Notes: generated by a model not told the origin, from the sequence alone. Counted from the stretch's first letter, positions 35,041 through 57,571 are shown. The stretch is DNA of 64,000 bases from Paulinella micropora (GCA_009731375.1 BJOX01000354.1:450917-514916), one strand, 5' to 3'. A program made the numbers and translations.

Positions 35041-38000
35041 AGAGCGGATTATAGAAAGACCAGAAAACGAACAAACGGGATAGACACTCTCGAGGGTGTT
35101 GTAAGCAAAGACGACGGGTCGGGGGGACCGCGGCGGGGGTAACAAGGGCTTGCGGGGGAACCTTTCCCTGCCTACGTTACCTTTGAACCGTTCGTTCGGG
35201 ACTGAACATTCTTGGGAAGTGAAGGGGAACGGTACGGGCTATTAAAGTATAAATATTAATACCATGATACAATATACGATATTTCGGATATGCAGGAAAG
35301 AAAGAGAAAGAAAGAGATACTGGCTTTATGAAGGGGACAGGGATGGGTTGCATTCATAAAAAGTGGGTCAGTAGTAAAAAGTGACCACGACATAACAAAT
35401 CAAACTGGACACGGGAGTCGAATAAGATGACAACAAGGGTACTGGTGCAATATGCCGGCACACCCGGTATATAATGGCAATACTTACCGTTCCGGTCTGT
35501 CGGTTATCTTTGGTCTGGAGATTACGAAGTCCCTACTTTAGGTATTCCTCAGTCTTCATATCGTTAGTAAACAGGTATTTACTCAATAAATATCGTACTA
35601 TCTTAACAATCTGGAGTCGCTAATAAGCTTAACTGTGTATGGAAATTTTCCTCGGTTTCTCCGGGAAATTTTCTGATGAAAAGAGACATCGAGTGAAAAA
35701 TAGGAAAATGCTGATTTGAACTGATGCGCTTCTAGGGTTTTTATTGTACATGTTTGTCATATGTAGGTTCTCATATGTGCGAGTGGTCGTTAGCATAATC
35801 ATAGATTGTTAGGGTGACAACCCGGTCTAGTCAGTCCATATGTAAATTCATTGCACACTCCGGTTCATTAGTGTTGGCTTTGCCATTAGAGTAATCAAAC
35901 TTTGCTATATTAAACTTCAGGTGACCAGCATTCAGAATCTTTAATCGGTTTGAAAGTGAATATTAAGTAGTTTTTATAAAAGACTCGAATGAAGTTTGGT
36001 ACAACTTTTATCATATTGGATGAAAATTTTCCCGAATTTTTTAGAAAAGTGTCCGGATGACACCGTTGAACGCTATCGAATTTCTTTTTAATGTCAAAAA
36101 AGCACAAGAAGAGAGTAGGAATCGAAAGCTATTTTTTATCTTACACTCACTTTCTTTCTGTAATCTAACTATGCAGCCTTGTTTATCATGTCTCATTTGA
36201 TAATGTTCTAAGAAATTTTTGGGTAATTTTTCGCTTTGACTGCAAATCATTCCTTGGAAAACAGTACTTCAAAAGGTGGTCAAATCTTTTTGATAGTTTG
36301 CAACTGTTCTAGTCAGAGTTATTGAGTTATAAAGTTGCTAGTACATACTTATTGACGTATCAATCCGTTTTTAATCAATAAAACCTTATGAAACTACTTG
36401 AACTTGATATTGTAAACCATGTCAGGACTTTTTTTTCACTTCAAACATTTTGTGAACTCGGCTCCGTCTAGTAAAACTCAATGAGATGGTGAATATTATG
36501 TCCGGAAAACTTATGGAAACTGAACTCCAAGTCATAGAGTATGGTTTCAATCAATAAAAACGAAGGAGCATCATGTGTAGTACAAGAAATGATTCTTCAA
36601 AGTCAGGCTGTTGTATGAGAGAAAAACAGTGATTTCAGGTCTGATGCCTCCAGAGTGGTTTCAGTAAAAGTTATTGTTTTCAACTAAAATATACATTCAA
36701 AAAGGACTTCTGCACACTTCAAAAGGTACCTGGAGTGTCGAAAACATTATCCACAGAGATTCCAAGATGTATTTTTTGTGTTTTTAGAAAATTTCTGTTG
36801 ACACTGCCAAAACTCATTAAGATTTTGAAAAAATCACATAAAACGACTTTTAATAAGTATGTGAACGGATTGTACTTGTTTCCTGACTAAAAAATAGCTA
36901 AACCTATTCAGAAAGCAGGATCATATTTTTTTCGAAGTGCTGAAACACTGTTTTTGGTTAGATGGTTTGTTGTCCACACACATCGATATAAAAAATCCTT
37001 AAGCACAAGTAATTGAACACATGCTATCTACTCATTTACATAACACACAGTACAGGAGCACATTCTCAAGCTGAGAAATACAACATACATTTTCTGACTT
37101 CTGACTGCTATCTTTTCCTAGCACGGTCGGCCCGCAAATCACCACAGAAAATGATTGAATTTCCGGGAATTTTTTCCAAAAAATAGTCAGAAATAGCCCA
37201 AACTCCAGGAAACTAAGGCTTCTGAACTAGTGAATCGTTTTCAAAAAGGTTTACAGATTTAAAAAGCTCGTATCTTGAACTAGTGCCCACCAAATTTTGA
37301 CACCTCTTACCTTATCAAAAAAAAGTAATTTCTTTTAATCAATACATATTACCGTTAACACTAGAATTCGAATTCAAATTCAAAAGTAATTTTTGTTTTT
37401 TTCTTTCCGTCCATGGATTCAGATGTGTTCTTTATAATAAAAAAATGTGTATAGAAAAAGGATTAAAACTCAATGACTTATAGTTGCCTCAGTTTTCATA
37501 TCCACTAATGAACATAGAATTACATATGCACAATATAAAAGGGGTAGCAGTCCCGCAACTCAAACTCAGCTTTAATGAGGAAGGCGCCAACTTCCAGACG
37601 CGCCGCATAGTAGGCTGGCAGGATCAAAGTAATGGCCAACGGTACCGTTACTCCGATACGGCCGGCCCGTAACTATCATCATTTAATATTAATTAATACT
37701 TCTAACACTCCCCCTGGAACAAAGTAAATTAACATTATTAAGTTACTGCCGTTTCTAACTTACGTTACTATGCTATCCTACATTACTATAACTATTCTAT
37801 GAAAATTATAAAACACAAACTCAAAACGTTCTCACTTAATCTATTCTCTCTGAGGCCGGAGTAGATACAGGGAGGATACCTTCCTACCCACGGCGAGTAC
37901 GTTCAGGCAGATACGTACAAGGGAGGCGGCCCGTGGTGTATTCCAGCTTACCCGACGAGAAAGATTAACCCTCTATACCCTAATCTACACTTCCTCACAT

Positions 38001-38470
38001 AGTTAAGAGACGTAAAAGTATTATATATATTTACGTATATGATCATATTCTATATTCTAAAATTTTGAAGCGCTTCCCGTTTAGGGGTTTTGTAAAAAGT
38101 CACAAGATATATGAGATTTGAGACAAATACACAATATCTGTGATTATCGGCGGGTTTGGTACATCGAGGTAGATTTGTATATGTGTTGTTCCACACTTTC
38201 GTGTGGCACATTTTGCCTTCTACCTCGACTCCAGATTGGCCTCTTAAAAGTGTGATATATATATTATTGTGTTATAAAGCTATCGAACTATCCTCGATGA
38301 TATCAATCTAAGAAAACAAAATACAAATAATTACTGAAGAGGGATTGAGAAACCGCAGGGATCCTTGAGCGAGGTAGACGCTCAGACCACTTCTGGTCTC
38401 CGGCGCGGGCTCCGGGCCCCGATGGCGCTCCTTACCTCCCCCTCAACGAATGCACTAAATGTTAGAACGG
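35041..38470. other. AT-rich intergenic region, no gene recognised
   Basis: About 3.4 kb without any frame over 70 codons that looks coding. It contains a dispersed repeat copy (35440-35630, minus) and an AGGGGGAG-TGTTAG junction on the minus strand near 37710 that recalls an LTR polypurine-tract boundary. I could not pair it with a second LTR. Confidence 0.5.
35440..35630 (-). repeat. dispersed repeat family B, copy 2
   Basis: Reverse complement shares the ordered blocks listed for 16360-16620, including GACAGACCGGAAC and TGCCATTATATACCGGGTG. Confidence 0.7.
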
Positions 38471-38536
38471 GGGGAGGATAAGGAAGGTGAGTGTCCAGGC
38501 ACTTCTTGCCTCTTCTCCTTCTAAGAGGAGGTATCC

Positions 38537-38602
38537 TCTCGAACGCTCAACACTCGCGCCTCGAACGCTCATCGCTCGTGCCTCGAACGCTCATCGCTCG
38601 CG
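38537..38602. repeat. 22-bp minisatellite, 3 units
   Basis: Three near-identical units CTCGAACGCTCATCGCTCGY plus two bases, GC-rich in an AT-rich neighbourhood. Confidence 0.85.
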
Positions 38603-38639
38603 CCCTTCGCGCTCAGATCACCTATAATACTCCCCTCAA

Positions 38640-38775
<136 letters not shown>

Positions 38776-38776
38776 G

Positions 38777-38831
38777 GTTTCAATCCAGCGTGCATGTGGA
38801 CCAAGTCATAATCAACCCCCTAGCCACTCAA
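38777..38831 (+). CDS. candidate upstream exon of the PARP-like gene
   Basis: Acceptor GTCTTAG (38776) and donor CAA|GTATGT (38832). The open frame reads FQSSVHVDQVIINPLATQ. A decayed copy of its 3' half (ATCAACTCGCTAGCCACCCC) follows at about 38958, set between two ATGT arrays. Membership in the gene at 42171 is a guess from strand and style. Confidence 0.4.
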
Positions 38832-39192
38832 GTATGTATGTATGTATGTATGTATGTATGTATGTATGTATGTATGTATGTATGTATGTATTTATGCATA
38901 TATGTATGTATGTATGTAATAAATTGTATGTATGCATGCATCTCATTATTTGTTTGTCAATCAACTCGCTAGCCACCCCAATTTTGTTTGTATGTATGCA
39001 TGTATGCATGTATGCATGTATGCATGTATACATGTATACATGTATGCATGTATGCATGGATGCATGGATGCATGTATGTATGTATGTATGTATGTATGTA
39101 TGTATTCATGTATGCATGTATGCATGTATGCATGTATGCATGTATGCATGTATGCATGTAGCAGATATGTATGTATGTATGTATGTATGTAA
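38832..39192. repeat. (ATGT)n/(GCATGTAT)n microsatellite block
   Basis: ATGT arrays with GCAT variants surrounding the decayed exon copy at about 38940-38985. Confidence 0.93.
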
Positions 39193-39197
39193 TATTG

Positions 39198-39240
39198 AGT
39201 AAGGTGCTTGATTTCTGGTTCTAGACCTGTTCGATCGATT
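39198..39240 (+). pseudogene. decayed copy of the 39473 exon
   Basis: Matches AAGGTGCCTGATTTCTGGTT of the exon at 39473 with few changes, but contains an in-frame TAG and is cut by the MITE that starts at 39245. Confidence 0.7.
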
Positions 39241-39244
39241 GAAA

Positions 39245-39455
39245 TAAGTTCCTTGTCTTTAAGTACAACTAACAATGACTTCAAGCGATTCGTTCTCAGT
39301 TGTTGCTGGTTTTTGCGGCTTGTGAAGTAGCTAATTTCAAAGCTCTCATTAAGATCTTTCTAATGAGCTATAACACTGGTTGTAGATGCAAATATTGGCT
39401 GAGATCGAAGCGCCTGAAGTCATTGTTGATTGTACCTAAGAAGTAGGAACTTCTC
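39245..39455 (-). mobile_element. MITE family 1, copy 1
   Basis: About 211 bp, reverse complement of the copies at 48569 and 50567. Its ends are inverted repeats of about 45 bp (GAGAAGTTCCTACTTCTT... against ...AAGGAACTTAT). No coding capacity. This fits a non-autonomous DNA transposon. Confidence 0.85.
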
Positions 39456-39472
39456 ATATTGTGTGTATGTAG

Positions 39473-39529
39473 AACAAGGTGCCTGATTTCTGGTTCTGGA
39501 CTTGTCCGGCTGATGGCACTGATTTCAAG
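39473..39529 (+). CDS. candidate upstream exon of the PARP-like gene (W/C-rich)
   Basis: Acceptor GTATGTAG (39472) and donor AAG|GTATAG (39530). Exactly 19 codons in phase 0: NKVPDFWFWTCPADGTDFK. Aromatic-rich with one Cys and a DG turn. A degenerate copy lies at 39198. Not identifiable alone, but the short length, phase and flanking ATGT repeats match the exons from 42171 on. Confidence 0.5.
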
Positions 39530-39638
39530 GTATAGATGTATGTATGTATGTATGCATGTATGTATGTATGTATGTGCAGCTCAAGGTCCAAAATACATCG
39601 GCTGTAGGTAACTTAGTATTATCTCGCTCGATTTCTAC

Positions 39639-39639
<1 letters not shown>

Positions 39640-39711
<72 letters not shown>

Positions 39712-39724
39712 CAGATAGATAGAT
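39640..39724. repeat. (GATA)n microsatellite
   Basis: GATA array abutting the terminus of the dispersed repeat that follows. Confidence 0.97.
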
Positions 39725-40262
39725 GAAATATCGACTAATGTCAGAAAAAAGGAGCTTCTGATTTCGTCAACCAGGAAGTCTGTGGGTAAAGTATTAACCC
39801 GATGCCCAGCTAAGCCGTGATGTTTGCACGGAAGGGACTGATACAGGCAATACCAAAGCTTCCTAGTACCAGGCGGGGCCAGGGCTCGTTCCATAAAGCG
39901 CCCCTTGCAGAACGAGCTCCCACCTCCATTACAGAGGGCCCAGTAAGCAGATGGAGTTTCGAGACTGTTCGACAGTCTAGTATAAACCGACAGAGCACTG
40001 TGGGTTTTATTCCGGGCTCAACAAGCGAGAAAGGGCACCCTGAGGGAACAGGATTGTGCTTCCCGTCGCTATTTCGGCATATGACTTATAGGCGTATGGC
40101 TAGGCACACATAAGGCACCCCACCACGGGCCCAGCACACCCACACCATCCCCTAATTCTCTGTCTGTCGACAGATGGCACCCATTTTCAAAAAATCAAGC
40201 CCAAGAGAGGGTCAGTGACACCTCAAGTGGCCTTGGTTCATTCCGAAGAGTAAGTGATGAGA
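39724..40262 (-). mobile_element. dispersed repeat family A, copy 2 (near full length)
   Basis: Minus-strand copy, about 540 bp, matching 43803-44349 over its length. Its 3' end (GATATTTCATC) abuts GATA repeats (CTAT in element orientation). No long ORF. A short microsatellite-like 3' tail plus a 5'-truncated sibling next door point to a SINE-like retroposon. Confidence 0.88.
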
Positions 40263-40270
40263 TCAACTGA

Positions 40271-40402
40271 TGAAATATCGACTAATGTCAGAAAAAAGGA
40301 GCTTCTGATTTCGTCAACCAGGAAGTCTGTGGGTAAAGTATTAACCCGATGCCCAGCTAAGCCGTGATGTTTGCACGGAAGGGACTGATACAGGCAATAC
40401 CA

Positions 40403-40404
<2 letters not shown>
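40271..40404 (-). mobile_element. dispersed repeat family A, copy 3 (5'-truncated)
   Basis: Carries only the last about 134 bp of the element (from GGTATTGCCTG to the 3' end) and then GATA repeats. Same orientation as the copy beside it. Confidence 0.85.
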
Positions 40405-40473
<69 letters not shown>

Positions 40474-40490
40474 CATAGATACATTCATAC
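40405..40490. repeat. (GATA)n microsatellite
   Basis: GATA array continuing from the truncated dispersed repeat. Confidence 0.96.
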
Positions 40491-40554
40491 ATACAGGTAA
40501 GAAGGTCGCATGTCCTACTTGTGGCTTTGTAATTCGAACCTCGCCCAAACCGAA

Positions 40555-40880
40555 GGTTATTACTATTACTATTACTATTACATTACTATTACTATTACTA
40601 TTACTATTACTATTACTATTGCTATTACTATTACTATTACTATTACTATTACTATTACTATTACTATTACTATTACTATTACTATTACTATTACTATTAC
40701 TATTACTATTACTATTACTATTACTATTACTATATTACTATGTTACTATATTACTATTACTATTACTTATACTAATACTAATACCCTTGCTCTTGCTCTT
40801 GCTCTTACTCTTACTATTACTATTACTATTGCTATTACTATTACTATTACTATTACTATTACTATTACTATTACTAATAT
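40555..40880. repeat. (TTACTA)n hexanucleotide array
   Basis: TTACTA/ATTACT units with (GCTCTT) variants at about 40786-40810. Frames through it encode IT, LL or YY repeats by default. Confidence 0.96.
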
Positions 40881-42150
<1,270 letters not shown>

Positions 42151-42170
42151 AGGTTGCATCTTGCTTTCAG

Positions 42171-50283
<8,113 letters not shown>

Positions 50284-50361
50284 TACTAAACATCTCCAGT
50301 GATTGATAGTTACCTTGCAACAGCAAACTAGTTCGTGAAGCTACTAGTAGGAATGAAATAT

Positions 50362-50450
50362 TACGCGGCTTGCCCCAAATTTGACGTTTTATGCGGGCAA
50401 GCCGGTGAGACCCGCAAGACACGTCAAATTTGTGGCTAGCCGCATACGTA
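50362..50450 (+). other. long imperfect hairpin downstream of the PARP-like stop codon
   Basis: Arms at 50362-50397 and 50411-50450 (TACGCGGCTTGCCCCAAATT against AATTTGTGGCTAGCCGCATA-type) around a 13-nt loop. It could fold in a 3' UTR or be a small MITE. Confidence 0.75.
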
Positions 50451-50566
50451 GTTTTTTCGGAAATCCGACCACATTTTGTAGAGGTGACCGATAAAAGCTT
50501 AGCTTGACCTGATGCAAGTCAAGTGATGTTCAAGCCTGCGGCTCTCACTTCATTTTAGAATGAATG

Positions 50567-50783
50567 GGAAGTTCCTACTTCTTGAGTACAATCAACAATG
50601 ACTTGAGACGCTTTGATCTCCGCTGATATTTGCATCCATACCCTGTGCTATGGCTCATTAGAAAGCTCTCGATGAGAGCTTTCAAATGAGCTACTTTACA
50701 AGCCGCAAAAGCAAGAAACGGCTGAGAACGAATCGCTTGAAGTTATTATTAGTTGTACTCAAGTTAAGAACAAGAAACTTCTC
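50567..50783 (+). mobile_element. MITE family 1, copy 3
   Basis: About 217 bp with terminal inverted repeats of about 45 bp (GAAGTTCCTACTTCTTGAGT against ACTCAAG...AAACTTC). The centre is a perfect AAAGCTCTCGATGAGAGCTTT-like palindrome. Confidence 0.88.
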
Positions 50784-51513
50784 AATACATTAAATTCGAC
50801 ATAAGGAAAAAGTACTTAGTGATTGACTTTTTTGAATTTATTATTTACGCATAGGATTCCTCATATATTTCTTGAAATATTTCACTATGGTGAGCATATG
50901 CTTATCTTTAGTAGTTTTTGAGAAATCTGTAATTGAAGTTGTGAAAAAAAGCACCATTACGTGTGGAAAAAAATTCGGAAAAAGACAGGTCGGGAGCAAT
51001 TTTTTTTCTATATCAATGTGGTTGAAAAATGGTTTACAACCACGATTATGATTAAAGAATCTGTCTTTGTTTGTTATTTTATTAGCTTTTGAACTATGAA
51101 ACGTTGTACAATACGTCCAATAAATAATTTGATCGAATTTCGGAAAATTTTCAACATCTCTGAGAAACACAGTGTCGGCCGGAAAACAGTCCCTCAAGGG
51201 CAGATGAAAAAGCAAACAAAAATTTACTATGAAAAGAATTACTGCTCCTATAGCTCATAAGCAAGCTGGGGGGATTCAACTACACTATAGCTTGAATTCT
51301 GGGGGAAGGGGAGCTAAAAAACACATGAAACCCAGAAAAAGACTGGTCAAAACTTTTTTGACATTCCGACATCTTGGAACCTGCCTCCAGGAATGAAGCA
51401 GGCACATCCCTATTTCAATATTTTGTATCTATCGTAAATATATTTCAGGGAGACATGATTACAATAAGTATGTTTCAGGGAGACATGATTACAATTTTTA
51501 AGAATAGTTATTG
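50784..51513. other. AT-rich intergenic, no gene recognised
   Basis: No convincing coding frame. A short direct repeat, TTTCAGGGAGACATGATTAC, occurs at about 51446 and 51476. Confidence 0.5.
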
Positions 51514-54094
51514 TAACAGGGGTTTACCGGACCACTAGTGACCGTGCTCACTCCTTTGCCAGGTTCAAGGCTTTTTGAGTATTAGGGCTGGTTTTTGACT
51601 AGAGTAAGTGTTTGTAAGGGCTTGTTTTTGAGTAGAATAAGGGTTTGTAAGGGCTTGTGATCTCCAGGGCTTGTGAGGTAAGCTCACGACGAAGGTTATG
51701 AACAGGAAGGCACTGAATTGGTTTTGGTTATGTAGTAACGGAACTGGGTAGGTTAAAGTGGAAGGATAATTAGTACAGCCAGTGAGAAGAATACCAGTTG
51801 ATATAGGTAAAGAAAGAAAATTGCTAGAGTAAAAAGGAAATTTTCCCAGTGCACTTGGGGCGAGAAAATACTGGTAAAAAGTAAAAAGCAAATATGTTTG
51901 ATTAAATTGTATTACGTTAAAACTTGTGACTGTCGGTTCCTCGATAAGTTGGTTACGAAGTGGCGTTTAGCGGCTAGGTGCTGGAGTATTGATATAGTTC
52001 CTCATGAATCGGAGTAGTGGTACTTTAAATTTACAGTAGTGGTCGTATAGTTCTTTGTGGAAAAAAAATTCAGTTGTTCTGGAAGTCGTCAGGACGGTAA
52101 ATTGGAGTAGAAGTGTATAAAGTTCCTTTAGAGCAAGTGTGGTATAAATTACTGTAGATCGGTTGGTGGGTGGTTATGCGGAAACGTCTAGGTTGTAAAT
52201 TGGAGGAGTGATGCAGTTTTTCTTGAAGTTATTGGTAATTTGAGTAGAGTTGTAGTTCCTTTTGAGTGAAAAAAAAAAAAACTGTCGGAGCAAGGTCCAG
52301 GAAAAAATGTACAGGCATGTGTAGGTCAGACAGGTGAAGTTGTGAAAACACACTTTTTGGTTTGTAGCTTCTAGGCAAAATAAACAAAAATCCTTTGGTG
52401 GAGCTTTAATTTATGATAATATTATATTAACAAAAGATGATTCCAATACTTGAAAGTCTTAAAACTGATTAATACTAAAATATATATGCCCCCGAAACTA
52501 AAAAAATACAGGTTTTGTGATTTCGAGTTTTTGTCTTCTACAGACATTGGCAGATTACACAAAATTGGAGAAATACGTTTAATGATCATACAAAACGGTT
52601 TATCTAGTCATCTGTGTAAGAAATAATTGTCAAGCTACAAAATATTAGATTTTCATGTTTCGACAAGGAAAAAATAGTTGATTTTCTACTAGCTAGTTTG
52701 TAGCCTACAAGTAAAACTTTCAGTATCAAAAGATATTTTGTACAAGTGATGAAAAACACTCAAAGTTACTATGTATATACTTAGATAGCTATGATATGCT
52801 TTGTGCTAGAGATATCTGATGCACTCAGGGAACCCTCCCCTCTGAGCTTTTTCCTAGGTTGGCCGGGCCAGGACAAAACACAGTGGAAGCAGGGGAATTT
52901 TATTGTATTTTTTTCAGCAAAAATGGTGTCAAAAAAGTAGGAAAAAAAATCGTTCGTTTGTAAAGGGAAAATGATGTACAACAGTACGGTTTTCAACAGT
53001 AGCTTCCTATTGCCATGCCATAATATTATGAGCCTATAACAAGGAAAAGTAGCTACTATCACTCTGTACAACTTTATTTAAGTTGTACCTATTGTTGTGT
53101 ATGGGAACAAAAATGGTGGGACGCTTATCGTTTGCTATACGAGAATCATCAACAAACCATGTTGTCCTAGTTAAATATCATACTTCTGAGGAGGGCGCAC
53201 CATACTTTTGAAAGCAAGGACGAATAATAATGATCAAAAAAATCATATATCGGGAAATTCTTTAAATTTGAAGTTTAAAATTTTTTAAAATTTAAAAATT
53301 ATTTTTTTGAGTTTACCATGGCAAGCCACCGACCATGATGAGAGCTTTCAAACAAAAAAAACCACACTGAAAAAGCTTGTCTGGTGGCTGAGATAAGCGT
53401 CGCACACCACTAAATCCCCTCAATTTACATATGCCATGATCAAGTTTTACCTATCATTATTATTTCATATGCCTGGGACCGGAAAAAGCGGTCTAGGGAA
53501 ATATTAATAAAATGTAGATATGGCAAAAAAAGGCAATACTAAGTTAACATTTGAAAGTTTCTAAAAAGTTAACAGGTAACTTCAAGGGAAATAAATTGAT
53601 CTGCCACGGTTAACTGCAGTTGAAAACGTAACAACTACAAGTAATAAAATCACTGAGGAGCTAGTAATTTACTATACGAAATGGAATCTGTCAAACTTAT
53701 TTTCCACCTTACCAGTAATTTATCGCCTAAGGTGCACTGGAAAATTTCCCTTATTATAGAAGCAATTTCCCTTTTTACCCATATCAACTCGTAATTTTCT
53801 CACTTTGACCGTACTACCAACGCTTCAATTTAACGCAACCACATCCGTAACCACGCAACCAAACCAACCTAAACTAGTCTTGCAACACGACTTCCGTCTC
53901 ACAACCTTCGTCGTGAGCCTCAGCCTTGAATACCGCATAAACCTTGGCAACTAAGCACACACCAAAACCCTCAAGTTACCCTTACCTTACCCTAATACCC
54001 TCAGTTGAAACTCAAACTTAAACTTGCACTTACTTAATCTTTGGCAAACTTCCGGGGTGAGCACGGTCACTCGAGGTCTGGTAAACCCCTGTTA
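51514..54094. mobile_element. 2.6-kb element with long terminal inverted repeats, no transposase
   Basis: The left end TAACAGGGGTTTACC (51514) is mirrored by GGTAAACCCCTGTTA at the right end (54080-54094). Similarity continues inward for about 370 bp: GTGACCGTGCTCACT against the reverse complement of GGTGAGCACGGTCAC, and then GAAATTTTCC/CAGTGCAC near 51836-51858 against GTGCACTGGAAAATTTCC near 53733. Arms are about 51514-51880 and 53709-54094. The interior has no frame above about 100 codons. It is a non-autonomous DNA transposon or foldback-type element. The target-site duplication is not clear. Confidence 0.82.
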
Positions 54095-56015
54095 TCATAG
54101 TAAATGACTCATGATTCTTGAAAGTAAGTTATGACAGCCAAGTTCAAGTCATATTAATAGTTGAATAAATGGAAAAATGCCAGTTGAAGTAGTCATCTAA
54201 CTATGTGACGGTTAGGATAAAATTATTAGTATTACTATTTGACTAAAACTGCCACCGAATCAATAATTCTACGGGAATAACGGATCCGAGGCTCAGTTTA
54301 TTTAAGAGTCAAGTTCGTTGGACGATGCAATTGCCCCTTGCTGTTGTATCCAAACTCACATAAATACGCCGTCACGTAGTAGTATTAAAAGTGTTTGCCG
54401 CCTACTAGAAAAAAAATTCATACTTGTCACAGGCTCAGAAACCCGGAAGCCGCGGTTGAAACTCAAGTTTCACATTTATCGGAATGAATACCGTACCGGA
54501 CCGAAACATTACTACAATTATTGTATTGTGTCACGTAGTAAACTTTCCTTCAAGTTTTTATTTCAAGTTTACACTCTTATTTTTAGTTCCGTTACTTCAT
54601 TTTTCCATTTCAAGTTATTTATCAACTATCATAACTTGTAGTTGTTACGTTTTTAACTGCCGTTAACAGATCCACTGAATTATCTCTCTTTACCTGTTAA
54701 CTTTAGAAAATGTTGACTATTGCCTTTTTTCCTCATACTAGTGACCTGCGGAAACTCAAGTTTATTTCCTTTGAGCACTTTTTCCTGTCCACAGTCATGA
54801 TTATTGATAGGTAAAACTTAGGCAACACACCACTGAGGTAAAGTGGCACTCTTTCACACTTTTTATTAATACTTTATTTTCCAGACTGACTTGAACAACT
54901 CCAACCGCTATACAATTCGTGATAGCACTTGAATTATTCTCGTTATTTCTTGGCAGAATTTGCATTGTTTCGAAAGGGACAAGTAGTCTGTCAAGCAAGT
55001 GTACTAAATAAACTGGAATTTGCCATCCCAGCGTCTTTTGGTACCTTCCCGGTTCTCGGAAGTATTTTGAGATCAAATGGCTCGGACAGCCGTGTGTGTA
55101 TTCATTTGAATGCCGGTTGGCAATTTCCTCACAGGAGGCTAGTCAAGACTTACACATTCAGACATGTAAAGAAAAATGTAAAGCCTTATTCATGTGGAAA
55201 TATTAATATCATTAAGGTCATTCGAGCGGAAAAATCGACCAACTTTAAACTCGTCTTTCTATTGCTGTTGACATTCAAGACAACAAAAAAAATTGATTTT
55301 TCTGTTTTGGTTGGAATTTCAGTTTTGGTTGGAATTTTGATTTTGGGTGAAAATTTGAATTTTTCAAATTAACTGCTATATTCGTCCGCAAAATATCGTA
55401 AATTTTCGCGAAATGTTACCGTTAAATTTGAATTTTTGTCACAAAAATGAAAAACTGTCACAAAAATGAAAATCTGACACAAAAATGAAAAACTAATTTT
55501 TGTTGTCTTGAATGTCAACAGCAATATATTGCTTTCAAGTGGCAAACTATCCAACTTTGATCTCGTTGTTCTCCATCAATCTATGTGATACGACAAATCT
55601 GAAGCCAGCATTGGAAAGCTTAGGAAAAGAGCTTTCCAACGGTGTGCGCTGCATTTCCATATCTCAAATATTGATTGAGAAAGATGAGGTCAAAGTTTGA
55701 ATGTTTTGCCACTTGAATGTCCACAGTAATAATATTACGACATCGCTGTGCATTGAATCATCTGGAAGCCCATGAGCTTTCATACATACAATGACATGAA
55801 CATTGTCGTAGCATTTTGCTTCAACGACGATTAGAGGAAAGTTGGATGCTTGAATGACGCTTGTAATGATAGCCGAGAGCTACTAAGCGAGTAACTGACT
55901 GGGATTTAGTTGACTGTGCCATTGAATTACCCTCCCATTTACGATCGACTAAGCTTTAGTAACATGTTAACTTACTTTGTATGTATACCTAGATAAATGA
56001 AAACGAAAAAAAAAA
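54095..56015. other. AT-rich intergenic, no gene recognised apart from a MITE
   Basis: Short frames (for example 54929-55372) have no domain or splice support. A MITE-like element occupies 55261-55525. Confidence 0.45.
55261..55525. mobile_element. MITE family 2-related element
   Basis: About 265 bp with a perfect 25-bp terminal inverted repeat beginning ATTGCTGTTGACATTCAAGA. Inside are two TTTTGGTTGGAATTT repeats, a core (TAACTGCTATATTCGTCCGC ... GAAATGTTACCGTTA) shared with the 47617 element, and three 20-bp GTCACAAAAATGAAAAACT units at about 55438-55497. Confidence 0.85.
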
Positions 56016-56222
56016 ATGAGGGGATATCAGCCCTCACAAAATTGTCAACAAGATATTAAGAAAACTCAACCTTACAGACATTACCCCTGTGAAGCATCCA
56101 TATCATGTGCCCCCAACCCCCTTCCCCTCAATCAACCCTTAGACTTTGCAGCACCAATTTTGCTGCTGCTGTGTGCTGTGCTCTCGAGCGAACTGAGGTT
56201 TGCAATAGTCCTTCTGCTTATC

Positions 56223-56262
<40 letters not shown>

Positions 56263-56987
56263 NNNNNNNNNNNNNNNNNNNNNNNNNNNNNNNNNNNNNN
56301 NNNNNNNNNNNNNNNNNNNNNNNNNNNNNNNNNNNNNNNNNNNNNNNNNNNNNNNNNNNNNNNNNNNNNNNNNNNNNNNNNNNNNNNNNNNNNNNNNNNN
56401 NNNNNNNNNNNNNNNNNNNNNNNNNNNNNNNNNNNNNNNNNNNNNNNNNNNNNNNNNNNNNNNNNNNNNNNNNNNNNNNNNNNNNNNNNNNNNNNNNNNN
56501 NNNNNNNNNNNNNNNNNNNNNNNNNNNNNNNNNNNNNNNNNNNNNNNNNNNNNNNNNNNNNNNNNNNNNNNNNNNNNNNNNNNNNNNNNNNNNNNNNNNN
56601 NNNNNNNNNNNNNNNNNNNNNNNNNNNNNNNNNNNNNNNNNNNNNNNNNNNNNNNNNNNNNNNNNNNNNNNNNNNNNNNNNNNNNNNNNNNNNNNNNNNN
56701 NNNNNNNNNNNNNNNNNNNNNNNNNNNNNNNNNNNNNNNNNNNNNNNNNNNNNNNNNNNNNNNNNNNNNNNNNNNNNNNNNNNNNNNNNNNNNNNNNNNN
56801 NNNNNNNNNNNNNNNNNNNNNNNNNNNNNNNNNNNNNNNNNNNNNNNNNNNNNNNNNNNNNNNNNNNNNNNNNNNNNNNNNNNNNNNNNNNNNNNNNNNN
56901 NNNNNNNNNNNNNNNNNNNNNNNNNNNNNNNNNNNNNNNNNNNNNNNNNNNNNNNNNNNNNNNNNNNNNNNNNNNNNNNNNNNNNNN
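56223..56987. other. poly-C tract and 725-N assembly gap
   Basis: About 38 C precede Ns from 56263 to 56987. Confidence 0.98.
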
Positions 56988-57176
<189 letters not shown>

Positions 57177-57229
57177 GGCGAAATTTTCACGGCATTTGCG
57201 CGGTGACTTTCCAGAAATTCATCACGTAT

Positions 57230-57234
57230 ATATA

Positions 57235-57272
<38 letters not shown>

Positions 57273-57449
57273 TGTGCATGGCAGCGTTAAAGATAGCTGC
57301 GCCTTGCAAATGAAATCTATCGTCTTTCTTCATTATCTGTTACATCATAAGCCCTCAAGAAAAAAAGATGGGCGAAATCCAGATGTATGTATGTATGCAT
57401 GTATGTATGTATGTATGTATGTATGTATGTATGTATGAGTACTTGTATG

Positions 57450-57482
<33 letters not shown>

Positions 57483-57527
57483 CGCCTAACGACAGATTCA
57501 GAGAAATGAATAAGTACGGGAGATAAG

Positions 57528-57566
<39 letters not shown>

Positions 57567-57571
57567 AAGAT

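Noticed and set aside
37700-37720. Minus-strand AGGGGGAG-TGTTAG resembling a Copia polypurine tract/LTR boundary
   Set aside because: No second LTR, primer-binding site or pol-like coding sequence could be found nearby.
54929-55372. 147-codon frame as a possible gene
   Set aside because: It overlaps a MITE, has no recognisable domain and ends in T-rich repeats.
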